15,213 nucleotides of DNA. Source: Candidatus Bathyarchaeota archaeon. Lineage in GTDB: Archaea; Thermoproteota; Bathyarchaeia; Bathyarchaeales; Bathycorpusculaceae. The stretch lies in NCBI GenBank assembly GCA_016649625.1, contig JAENXI010000007.1:1-15213 (forward strand), in the 5' to 3' direction. Below the pieces are notes generated by a model. That model saw nothing but the letters and a program-made list of their open reading frames with translations. It had not been told where the DNA came from and made no database searches. The position numbers were made by a program, and so were the translations under genes. Below are positions 6,574-13,143 of this stretch, piece after piece; position 1 is the first letter of the stretch, and every line of letters starts with the position of its first letter.

Positions 6574-7710
6574 TTAAATGGGTGGAGCTGGTCTTGTTCC
6601 CAATACAATTGTCAATTCTATTGTAGAACTTTCTCTTACTGCTGTTATTAGTAATGTCTCTGCAGGTAGCGTCTTATCCGATAGGTAACTCGCTAGTTCA
6701 TCATTGTTTCTTATTTTTGTTCCATTTAATTCAGTAATTATATCACCAATACTTAAAATTCCTTCAGATGGACCTCCAGATGTCACCGATTGTATTTTCC
6801 AACCAAATGTTATACTTGAGCCTATATCTTGAGCTAGGTTATAGCTCATATCTTGACCTGATACTCCCAAATAAGAATGTCCATCATAAGCTCCAGTAGT
6901 AATTAAAGCTGGAATTTCTCTTAGCATAGTGTTTGATGGAATTGCAAATCCTAATCCTTGTGATTCTTCTGCTATCGCAGTTGTTATTCCAATTACTTTT
7001 CCTACTGCATTCAAAAGCGGTCCGCCTGAATTTCCAGGATTTATTGGTGTACTAGTTTGTATAATATTTGGAATTGAATAACCCCCAGCATATTCTTCAG
7101 TGAGAGTTCTTCCCAAAGCACTTACTACACCTGTTGTGAGTGAGCCTACCAATCCGTATGGATTCCCAATAGCAATAGCCATCTCCCCCACTCTCAATGA
7201 TGATGAACTTACAATCTCAATAGGCTTAAACTCAACACTTAAAGCATCAACTGAAAGAACAGCTAAGTCCACATATGGATCAATTCCTAAAACTGTAGCT
7301 TCATAACCATTTCCGTTTGAAAATGTGACACTTAAACTTGATGTATCGTGTACAACATGATAATTCGTTATTACCACATTTCTATTTAAGTAGGTATACA
7401 CAAAGCCTGACCCTTGAACTCCTCCCTCGCTTGTTATCCCTTGAACCAGAACTATTGACTCTTTCACATTTTCATATAATTCTACTAGAGCGGAGGCATT
7501 CTGATAAATTGTTATATCTTGATAGGTAACGTTTTGAACTCCATTTTGATCAACAATCTGATCTTCCAAAAAATCTACTTTATCATTTAATTCAGTAATT
7601 TCTTGAAGGGTAATGTAAATACTCAATAACCCACCAACCAACAACCCTGCAATAAAAAGTAGAATGAAAAAACTTGTTGAAGCTTTGTTAAAATTATCCG
7701 ATCTATTCAT
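6574..7710 (-). CDS. Membrane-anchored HtrA/DegP-like serine protease
   Basis: A quality-control endoprotease acting outside the membrane. Residues 13-35 form one N-terminal transmembrane segment, followed by a short coiled-coil-like stretch (LQEITELNDKVDFLEDQI). The trypsin-like domain spans about 75-245 with the full triad: H118 (TNYHVVHD), D148 (YVDLAVL) and S228 (NPGNSGGP). A single PDZ domain occupies about 270-370 (YLGVSG, then GDIITELNGTKI). The 378 aa length fits one-PDZ HtrA proteins. The ATG at 7710 is followed at once by the anchor, supporting this start. It follows purA on the same strand with a 50-bp gap and may be co-transcribed. The AGAGG that would serve as its ribosome binding site lies in a small hairpin (7718-7734). 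Confidence 0.93.
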   Translation of the reverse strand: MNRSDNFNKASTSFFILLFIAGLLVGGLLSIYITLQEITELNDKVDFLEDQIVDQNGVQNVTYQDITIYQNASALVELYENVKESIVLVQGITSEGGVQGSGFVYTYLNRNVVITNYHVVHDTSSLSVTFSNGNGYEATVLGIDPYVDLAVLSVDALSVEFKPIEIVSSSSLRVGEMAIAIGNPYGLVGSLTTGVVSALGRTLTEEYAGGYSIPNIIQTSTPINPGNSGGPLLNAVGKVIGITTAIAEESQGLGFAIPSNTMLREIPALITTGAYDGHSYLGVSGQDMSYNLAQDIGSSITFGWKIQSVTSGGPSEGILSIGDIITELNGTKIRNNDELASYLSDKTLPAETLLITAVRESSTIELTIVLGTRPAPPI

Positions 7711-7760
7711 TTGGGTTCCTCTAGAATAGAGAGGTACCCCCTTAAGAAAGAAAAAGTTTC

Positions 7761-8759
7761 CTATTTCCTTCTATCAATAATATCCAACGCATCTGGACCT
7801 GTTCCAATTAAGGTTACTGATACCTTGGACTTCTCTTCGACTTCTTTTACAAACTGAATAGCTTTCTTAGGGAGTTCATCAAAGTTTTTAACACTTCGAC
7901 ATTCTGGAAAAATACAATCAAGTTTTGTAAGTGCTGCTTGAGTTGCACCATTTATTCGTGCATTTTTTCGAGCCAAATCAAAATCAAAAGGTGCTGATCG
8001 TCGGTCACGTCCTGTTCCAGCAGCAGTTTCAAACCACCCTTTTTTGCGAGCTTCTTCTTTAGACATTTCACCTGGTAAAGGACCAGTCCCAACTCTAGTA
8101 ATAAATGCTTTGAAAACAATTATTACATCATCAATTCTTGTAGGTCCAACTCCTGCTTCTGAACAAATAGCAGAAGCTCCAGTATCTCTCCCAGTTACAA
8201 ACGGGTAAGTACCGTGAAACAGAGAAAGCATGAAACCCTGAGTTCCCTCTAACAAAACATTTTTCCCGGCATCTATACCATCATTAACTTCTTTTGTGAC
8301 ATCAGCAACATACTGTTTTAATTCTGGAATATCTTTTGCGAGTTTAGCAGTTCTTCTAGCCCTCTCTTCAAGTGCAGGTCCAACTCCCCAACCCGTAGTG
8401 CCAAGACCTTTAAGATGAGCACTAGTTCTATCTTGCAAAGAATGTTTTTCCTCGATTATCGACGAAAATTTATCAATACCAATACGATCATTGACCTTTG
8501 TTAGTTCAACTTCCTCAAAAAATTTTGCAATGTGAACATTAGCTCCTGGAGCAATTAATAATCTAGTTTTTTTATTTATAAAAGCTGCTGGAACCATATG
8601 CAACGCATAGCGTTTTCCTTCCATCCAAACTGTGTGAGCTGCGTTCACAGATCCAGTTCTCACACAAAAATCGAGGTTATCCTTAAGAGCTAAATAAGAA
8701 ATTATTTTTCCTTTACCTTCATCTCCCCAGAAGGCACCTACAATGACTGTACTTGCCAT
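7761..8759 (-). CDS. purA: Adenylosuccinate synthetase, short archaeal form
   Basis: Catalyses GTP-dependent joining of IMP and aspartate to adenylosuccinate, the first committed step of AMP synthesis, in the cytoplasm. The N-terminus carries GAFWGDEGKGK with catalytic D13 and the P-loop. H42 in NAAHTVW is the second catalytic residue; the usual NAGHT motif has Ala for Gly here. Further landmarks are GTTGWGVGPALEERARR, LLEGTQGFMLSLFHGTYPFVT, TRVGTGPLPGEM and AAGTGRDRRSAPFD. At 332 aa it is the compact archaeal type, about 100 residues shorter than bacterial PurA. GGTGA precedes the ATG by about 7 nt. The short leader holds a perfect palindrome overlapping this ribosome binding site. Confidence 0.97.
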   Translation of the reverse strand: MASTVIVGAFWGDEGKGKIISYLALKDNLDFCVRTGSVNAAHTVWMEGKRYALHMVPAAFINKKTRLLIAPGANVHIAKFFEEVELTKVNDRIGIDKFSSIIEEKHSLQDRTSAHLKGLGTTGWGVGPALEERARRTAKLAKDIPELKQYVADVTKEVNDGIDAGKNVLLEGTQGFMLSLFHGTYPFVTGRDTGASAICSEAGVGPTRIDDVIIVFKAFITRVGTGPLPGEMSKEEARKKGWFETAAGTGRDRRSAPFDFDLARKNARINGATQAALTKLDCIFPECRSVKNFDELPKKAIQFVKEVEEKSKVSVTLIGTGPDALDIIDRRK

Positions 8760-8767
8760 TATGCTTC

Positions 8768-8801
8768 ACCCTTGAAAGGGTTAAGTAAGAATTATTTAAA
8801 A
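8768..8801 (-). promoter_or_regulatory. purA promoter with palindrome at the start site
   Basis: On the minus strand TTTTAAATA (8793-8801) is a good TATA box, predicting initiation near 8772. A palindrome, ACCCTT-GA-AAGGGT on the plus strand (8768-8781), covers that site and overlaps the GGTGA ribosome binding site. It could be a transcription operator or, if included in the RNA, a hairpin that hides the ribosome binding site. Confidence 0.5.
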
Positions 8802-8814
8802 CTGTTGGAAAAGG

Positions 8815-9198
8815 TTAGGAAGAACATCTTTGTTTTGCTTCAGAATCAATTTTTTTAAGTAATTTAATTACTTTTTTTCCTTTGATTTTCTTTCTATTCT
8901 CAGTCCAATTCTTATTTGCTGGACATATTTTATCTGCAATAATTCCTTTCGTTTCATCAAATATTATAGGATATAGTCGACAACCAACTGGTCTATCTTC
9001 ATAAATCTCACATTTTTTTTGTTCAACATCAAAAAAAATACAATGTCCTTGCTGGTTTTTGAGAACAATGTATCCTTCCTTATCCTGTCGAGAAAAATAT
9101 TGTGTTATAAACCCTTTTTTTTTCAATCTATCAATATCTTTTTTGGAAAGTAGCATTTCAGTTTCTAGACAACAACTTCCGCATTCCAAACATTCCAT
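8815..9198 (-). CDS. YkgJ-family cysteine-cluster (Zn/Fe-chelating) protein
   Basis: A 127-aa protein with the family signature CLECGSCC (C3, C6, C9, C10) at the extreme N-terminus, then spaced cysteines in GHCIFFD, KKCEIYEDRPVGCRLYP and DKICPANK. This is the YkgJ/UPF0153 pattern, thought to bind zinc or an iron-sulfur centre; the substrate or partner is unknown. The C-terminal 25 residues are Lys-rich and end in CSS. The ATG at 9198 is well placed because the Cys cluster follows immediately. It is the last gene of a three-gene minus-strand operon with a 79-aa unknown (gap 56 bp) and a 47-aa Cys protein, so two of the three members are metal-binding by sequence. Confidence 0.9.
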   Translation of the reverse strand: MECLECGSCCLETEMLLSKKDIDRLKKKGFITQYFSRQDKEGYIVLKNQQGHCIFFDVEQKKCEIYEDRPVGCRLYPIIFDETKGIIADKICPANKNWTENRKKIKGKKVIKLLKKIDSEAKQRCSS

Positions 9199-9254
9199 AA
9201 AAGAAATTATGTTTCTGAGATATATTCAGCTTTTGCTATTAACTGTGTTTTCTT

Positions 9255-9494
9255 TTATCCTGCTGCTTGAATAAGATTCAAATTTAGTAATTCTGCCCAA
9301 GCAATATTTCTTAATGGAATTAAGTTTAATTTTATATTGCCATAAGCTGCGTACTCTACTAACTTTCTTTTTCCATACTCACTTTTTTTAATTTTAATCA
9401 GTTGAACATTCACTATCACTGCTCCATCTTTTAGATGTAAGTTCACGTTTTTTCCGAGAAAAGATTTTGCGCTATTTAAACTAAAATTTTCCAA
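9255..9494 (-). CDS. Small hypothetical protein, possibly Sm-like/SH3-like barrel
   Basis: A 79-aa protein starting at TTG (9494), 3 bp after the stop of the 47-aa Cys protein, so translation is probably coupled. Residues 12-35 (FLGKNVNLHLKDGAVIVNV) show the alternating pattern of a first beta hairpin as in Sm/LSm or other small barrels, followed by a charged turn and a second set of strands (EYAAYGNIKL, then IPLRNIAWAEL). That fold is my inference from pattern only; I know no family assignment. There are no cysteines and no signal peptide. Operon position between two Cys-rich proteins is the only functional hint. Confidence 0.75.
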   Translation of the reverse strand: MENFSLNSAKSFLGKNVNLHLKDGAVIVNVQLIKIKKSEYGKRKLVEYAAYGNIKLNLIPLRNIAWAELLNLNLIQAAG

Positions 9495-9497
9495 AAT

Positions 9498-9641
9498 TCA
9501 ATTTCCCCACTCTTTTTTTTGCTCAGCTATCCCACTCCAACAATGTTTACAAATGGGCAATTTTTCTCCTTCAACTAATATGTACAGCTTAATATTTTCA
9601 CTTTGGCAGCCATCTTTCCAAGGATTTTTACAGTTTTCCAA
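9498..9641 (-). CDS. 47-aa Cys-containing (zinc-binding) mini-protein
   Basis: Read from a TTG at 9641 with a perfect AGGAGG Shine-Dalgarno (9649-9654) 7 nt upstream, to TGA at 9498-9500. The peptide has Cys at positions 4, 12, 31 and 34: C-x7-C in the N-terminal part and CKHC later, with His33 also available. It also has an aromatic motif (CKHCWSGIAEQKKEW). Four cysteines and a hydrophobic strand (KLYILVEGEKLPIC) suggest a zinc-stabilised fold. I recall similar small archaeal proteins but no function. It is the first gene of the operon running into the 79-aa and YkgJ-like genes, and the strong ribosome binding site makes it very likely real in spite of its size. Confidence 0.8.
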   Translation of the reverse strand: MENCKNPWKDGCQSENIKLYILVEGEKLPICKHCWSGIAEQKKEWGN

Positions 9642-9687
9642 AATATTGCCTCCTGATTTACTTTTATAATCTTTGGTTAAAATTCGC

Positions 9688-9695
9688 TTTTAAAA
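9688..9695 (-). promoter_or_regulatory. TATA box of the small Cys-protein operon
   Basis: TTTTAAAA on the minus strand, predicting initiation near 9666-9668 and a leader of about 25 nt that ends in the AGGAGG site. The rest of the gap to the phosphoesterase stop at 9802 shows no gene. Confidence 0.4.
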
Positions 9696-9801
9696 CCAAC
9701 TTAGTACCAACTATACCACTCTTTAGAGAGATAGATTAAAGTAAAGTTACCCAATTGATCAAAAATTTTTTCTTAAATATGAAAAAGCAAAAACAAAATT
9801 T

Positions 9802-10347
9802 TTATATAAAAATTATTTCGGGTTTAATTGTTTTGTTTGTTAGTTTAAGCAAACCCACAGATGGTTTGTTTATGAATGGTCTGTCAGGATCAGTAGGGCT
9901 ACCTGGATTGACATATAATGTTTTTCCTTCCCATTTTATTTTAGCATTATGTGTATGGCCATAAACAAAGATGTCAAATCCATTTTGACTAGCAATTTCT
10001 CTAATTTTTCGTTTTCCAAATGGAGGATTTGGATCGTGCATTACACCTATCTTCCAATCAAAAACTTTTAAAGAATTAATTTTAGGTAGGGCACCACTAA
10101 CTTTTTGTCGATCCATATTTCCCTGAACTGCTAAGACAGGAGCAAGTTGTTCTAGTTCATCAATCACTGATAAATCTACTAGGTCACCAGCATGAATTAT
10201 GAAATCGGCTTTTTCAAAGATTCTAAAAACCTTCCTAGGAATACGTTTTGCCCTGGAGGGTACATGAGTATCTGAAATTAAACCAACAATCTTGTTCGGC
10301 TCAGAATCAGTAATCTTGGGTGAAATAATAGTTTGTTCAGCAATCAT
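9802..10347 (-). CDS. MJ0936/YfcE-type metallophosphoesterase
   Basis: A calcineurin-like phosphodiesterase of 181 aa, cytoplasmic. The dinuclear metal motifs appear in order: D26 and H28 (SDTH), D55 (HAGDLVD), N77 with D79 (QGNMD), H104 (GVMHD), then H131 and H133 (GHTHN). The fourth motif usually reads GxxHG; here Gly is replaced by Asp (HDP). NPGS near residue 147 is also typical. The first 18 residues are an extension before the core strand VGLISDTH. The ATG at 10347 follows GAGG and an A-rich spacer, and a TATA-like element (ATAATATATTC, 10384-10394) would give a short leader. The physiological substrate cannot be told; phosphodiesters are hydrolysed by relatives in vitro. Confidence 0.93.
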   Translation of the reverse strand: MIAEQTIISPKITDSEPNKIVGLISDTHVPSRAKRIPRKVFRIFEKADFIIHAGDLVDLSVIDELEQLAPVLAVQGNMDRQKVSGALPKINSLKVFDWKIGVMHDPNPPFGKRKIREIASQNGFDIFVYGHTHNAKIKWEGKTLYVNPGSPTDPDRPFINKPSVGLLKLTNKTIKPEIIFI

Positions 10348-10383
10348 TTTTTTTTCCTCAAGGGTAGCTATTCAATTATTTCA

Positions 10384-10394
10384 GAATATATTAT
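10384..10394 (-). promoter_or_regulatory. Candidate promoter of the phosphoesterase gene
   Basis: ATAATATATTC on the minus strand is the best TATA-like element in the 247-bp gap between the Lrp-type gene stop (10595) and the phosphoesterase start (10347). It predicts initiation near 10362-10365. The remainder of the gap (10400-10594) is T-rich on the plus strand and holds nothing else I can support. Confidence 0.35.
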
Positions 10395-10594
10395 GCCAAA
10401 GATAATAAGGTTTAACTTTTTTTGTTATATTTTTGGTAAAAAGTTTGATTTAGAACTGGATGTCTATACTTTTCTGTATTCAATTTTGACCTTTAAAGAA
10501 ATGACTCTAGAAAACATGTCTTTTTTTAATCTTTTTGGCAAACATTTGATTATTTTAAATGTTAAGTTTCAGAAAGTAATATTTTTAGCTGTTC

Positions 10595-11104
10595 CTATTC
10601 TTGTTTTTCTGATAAATATTCTAAGCGGAAGGGTTTTATTGAAATCCCATGTTTCAAATCTGCGTGGAATGTTTGACTTTCAATTATTAGTTCTGATAAT
10701 TCTGAATCCTGTTTTCTATTAAAGTTAGCATAGGATGAAAAGTTCTCATGAAATGAAATACAAATAATATCCCAACCCATACCTCTTCCATCTTGAACCA
10801 TTACAACATTTGGTTGATTTTTATACCACGATCTGAGTTTTTCTACGGACTCTTCTTGGGTATTCCCGTTCTTTCGTTTAAGCTTACTTTTTAGAAAAGT
10901 AAATGACGCAATTTCAAATCCAATTTTTCCAAATTTGGGAATAACAGTATATCCTTCAATGTAATCTTTTTCAAGAATAGCTCTTCTTCGAGTTACAGTA
11001 GGTTGAGAAACACCTAATGCTTTAGCTAGTTGTCTATCACTTCGATGAGAGTTCTTCATTAACTCGAATAATAACTTGTAATCAATTTGTTTTAATTCTT
11101 TCAT
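10595..11104 (-). CDS. Lrp/AsnC-type transcriptional regulator
   Basis: 169 aa. Residues about 5-60 form the AsnC-type winged HTH (DYKLLFELMKNSHRSDRQLAKALGVSQPTVTRRRAILE is the helix region, then EGYTVIPKFGKIGFE as the wing and linker). The C-terminal 95 residues contain MGWDIICISFHE and similar strands but lack an obvious amino-acid-binding RAM signature, so this is the divergent archaeal branch; the ligand is unknown. The ATG at 11104 is preceded by a perfect TATA box (TTTATATAT, 11144-11152). It is divergent from the M20 peptidase gene with a 150-bp shared region, which makes that peptidase and the regulator itself the obvious first targets. Confidence 0.88.
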   Translation of the reverse strand: MKELKQIDYKLLFELMKNSHRSDRQLAKALGVSQPTVTRRRAILEKDYIEGYTVIPKFGKIGFEIASFTFLKSKLKRKNGNTQEESVEKLRSWYKNQPNVVMVQDGRGMGWDIICISFHENFSSYANFNRKQDSELSELIIESQTFHADLKHGISIKPFRLEYLSEKQE

Positions 11105-11143
11105 TCAAGCTCAACCTAAAGATCATATGCAAAAAATTCTTTC

Positions 11144-11152
11144 ATATATAAA
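11144..11152 (-). promoter_or_regulatory. TATA box of the Lrp-type gene
   Basis: TTTATATAT on the minus strand is a textbook archaeal TATA box. Initiation is expected near 11120, leaving a leader of about 16 nt. Confidence 0.6.
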
Positions 11153-11204
11153 CTTCATCTTGAAATTTTGGTTTTTGTATTGTTGATTTTTATTAATTTG
11201 ATAC

Positions 11205-11210
11205 TATAAA
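11205..11210 (+). promoter_or_regulatory. TATA box of the M20 peptidase gene
   Basis: TATAAA in the divergent region, with initiation expected near 11232 and a leader of about 20 nt. No clear Shine-Dalgarno precedes the ATG at 11255. Confidence 0.4.
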
Positions 11211-11254
11211 CATAAACCGAAATAATCTTTAGCCATTGATTTAATAAATTCAAT

Positions 11255-12628
11255 ATGAGGGATGCTTCTTTGTCTTTAAGAGTATCAAAAGAAATTGAAA
11301 ATGAAATAACTATGCTTCTTAGTGATCTAATTCGTATCGATACGACAAATCCGCCTGGAAATGAAATAAAAGCTGCCAATTATCTTGATCAAAAATTATC
11401 GATTGAAGGTTTCGATTGTGATATTATAGAATCAGAGGCTGGAAGAGCTAATATTATTACTCGATTGAATGGAACTGGTGAAAAACCCAGTTTGCTATTG
11501 TTATCTCATCTTGATGTTGTTGCTGCTAACAAAGACGAGTGGAGTGTAGATCCTTTTGGAGGATTAGTTAGGGATGGCAATGTATGGGGACGTGGTACTT
11601 TGGATATGAAAAGCATGACTGCCATCGAAACAATGGTTATTACACTTTTAAAAAGAAATAAGATATCATTAAAAGGGGATTTAATATTCGCTGCGACAGC
11701 TGACGAAGAAAAAGGCGGCGTAAAAGGGATTCATTATCTTTTAGAGAATTATCGAGAAAAAATATTTGCCAACTACGTTATTAACGAAGGCGGTGGAATT
11801 GGAATTCCAATTAAAAACAGAACTTTATACATGATCCAAACTGCTGAAAAAGGGATTATCTGGTTTAAAGTTAAAACTAAAGGTATTCCAGGACACGCCT
11901 CTATGCCTGATAACGAAAGCAATGCAATACTATTGATGAGTAAAGTTATTGAAAAACTCTCAAATTATAATCATCAAGTTTTGTTAAGTGATTCTTTAAG
12001 TCAATTCTTGATTAAATTAGCCGGATCTGATGATAAACTGGAAAGAGCATTTTCTAGAATTTTAAAAGATCCCACGCAAAGTGATATAGTATTGGATGAA
12101 CTCGCCAAGGATTATCCTGACCTCATAAAAGAAATACGGCCTCGAGTTAAAATGACTATTACCCCAACGATAATTAAGGGTGGAATGAAAGAAAATGTTC
12201 TTCCATCAGAGTGCGTAACAACTTTTGATTGTAGACTTCTTCCAGGACAGAGTATAGATAGGACCTTAGAAATGATAAAAGAGCTATTAAGAACTATTGA
12301 CTCAGAAAATATCTCTCTTGAAATCCTGCAAACTCAAGAACCTTCAGTTTCTCCCACAGATACTGTATTCTATAACACCATAGAATCTGTTCTGAAGGAT
12401 TTTGAACCCGGATGTCTAGTATCTCCTTTATTGATGACTGGAGGAACAGACTCGAGATTATTCAGAAAAATTGGAAGTGTATGCTATGGTTTTCAGCCAA
12501 GGCTTCCAGAAAAACCATACAATCGAATAGTTAAAGGGGAACATGGAATCGATGAACATATTTCTGTGAGAAATCTGGTTTTCGGAACTAGTGTACTTTA
12601 TGAGGTTATTAGAAGATTTTTAAGTTAA
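11255..12628 (+). CDS. M20-family metallopeptidase (ArgE/DapE/ACY1 group)
   Basis: A cytoplasmic dizinc hydrolase of 457 aa, related to acetylornithine deacetylase, succinyl-diaminopimelate desuccinylase and aminoacylase. Metal ligands and catalytic residues are in place: H85 with D87 (LSHLDVV), bridging D117 (WGRGTLDMKS), catalytic base E151 with ligand E152 (ADEEKGG), E178 (INEGGG), and a C-terminal His (GEHGIDEHIS). The dimerisation lid lies between about 195 and 330 (GIPGHASMP marks its start). GGTDSR occurs late, as in ArgE/DapE. Substrate cannot be decided from sequence: no arg or lysine-synthesis genes are adjacent, so a generic peptide or acylamino-acid role is as likely. It is transcribed away from the Lrp-type regulator. 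Confidence 0.92.
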   Translation: MRDASLSLRVSKEIENEITMLLSDLIRIDTTNPPGNEIKAANYLDQKLSIEGFDCDIIESEAGRANIITRLNGTGEKPSLLLLSHLDVVAANKDEWSVDPFGGLVRDGNVWGRGTLDMKSMTAIETMVITLLKRNKISLKGDLIFAATADEEKGGVKGIHYLLENYREKIFANYVINEGGGIGIPIKNRTLYMIQTAEKGIIWFKVKTKGIPGHASMPDNESNAILLMSKVIEKLSNYNHQVLLSDSLSQFLIKLAGSDDKLERAFSRILKDPTQSDIVLDELAKDYPDLIKEIRPRVKMTITPTIIKGGMKENVLPSECVTTFDCRLLPGQSIDRTLEMIKELLRTIDSENISLEILQTQEPSVSPTDTVFYNTIESVLKDFEPGCLVSPLLMTGGTDSRLFRKIGSVCYGFQPRLPEKPYNRIVKGEHGIDEHISVRNLVFGTSVLYEVIRRFLS

Positions 12629-12745
12629 TCCCTTTATTCTCCTATCAACTTTTTCTTTATTTTTTCTAGTATACTGAGAATTTTCTTAAATTTTTCTTAA
12701 AAAATTTGTTTAACTACATTAATCAATTTTATAAAAAAAATCAAG

Positions 12746-12790
12746 CTTAAATATTTGCATATTGTTGTTTAACTTAGATTTTGACAGGAG
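12746..12790 (+). promoter_or_regulatory. Promoter and ribosome binding site of the rpl14e-cbf5 cluster
   Basis: CTTAAATA (12746-12753) is a good TATA box; initiation is expected near 12776. AGGAG (12786-12790) lies 10 nt before the ATG at 12801. An ATG at 12794 is followed at once by TAA and cannot be used. Upstream, a T/A-rich stretch with two TTTCTTAAA copies (about 12683-12700) may include the end of the M20 transcript. Confidence 0.55.
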
Positions 12791-12800
12791 ACTTATGTAA

Positions 12801-13082
12801 ATGCCTGCGATAGAAGTTGGGAGAATTTGTTTAAAACTAGCTGGACGAGAGACTGGAAAAAAATGTGTAATAGTTGAAGTAGTTGACAAGGGCTATGTAT
12901 TGATTACAGGACCAAAAAAAGTAACAGGAGTAAAACGGAGACGTGCATGCATAAATCATATTGCACCACTAAAAGATAAGATTGACATTAAACGTGGCTC
13001 TTCAGACGATGAAGTTACCCAAATCTTGGAAACTACGGGTAAGTTAGAGGAAATGACCCAACCAGCAGTTTGTCAACACTAA
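12801..13082 (+). CDS. rpl14e: 50S ribosomal protein L14e (eL14)
   Basis: A 93-aa large-subunit ribosomal protein with the KOW/SH3-like barrel: IEVGRICLKLAGRETGKKCVIVEVVDKGYVLITGP is the family signature, followed by TGVKRRRACINHIAPL. The length fits archaeal L14e, with a short extra tail ending in CQH. The neighbour cbf5 is the expected partner: rpl14e and cbf5 lie together in many archaeal genomes, and they surely share a transcript here (61-bp gap with no promoter). The more usual upstream partners of this cluster, cmk and rpl34e, are absent; an M20 peptidase lies there instead. Confidence 0.96.
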   Translation: MPAIEVGRICLKLAGRETGKKCVIVEVVDKGYVLITGPKKVTGVKRRRACINHIAPLKDKIDIKRGSSDDEVTQILETTGKLEEMTQPAVCQH

Positions 13083-13126
13083 CTTAATCTAAACTCTTAA
13101 TACCTCAATCTCTTTTTCTATACTTC

Positions 13127-13134
13127 AAGGAGAG
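13127..13134 (+). promoter_or_regulatory. Shine-Dalgarno that decides the unusual cbf5 start
   Basis: AAGGAGAG is a strong ribosome binding site. The reading frame of cbf5 is open only from 13138 (TAA at 13135-13137), and the best-spaced codon is ATA at 13144, 9 nt downstream. ATT at 13138 is only 3 nt away. Confidence 0.6.
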
Positions 13135-13143
13135 TAAATTCAT

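Noticed and set aside
6457..6651. 64-aa plus-strand frame near the htrA 3' end.
   Set aside because: Shadow of the htrA tail and of the frameshifted regulator on the opposite strand.
7195..7256. C/D-box-like ATGATGA and CTGA in the plus strand.
   Set aside because: They lie antisense within the conserved protease domain of the HtrA-like gene and are explained by its codons.
10333..10722. 129-aa open frame, apparently a membrane protein, antisense to the end of the Lrp-type gene.
   Set aside because: It is built from T-rich codons, overlaps real coding sequence on the other strand by about 130 bp, and has no ribosome binding site. An ATG at 10393 leaves a faint possibility, but I would not annotate it.
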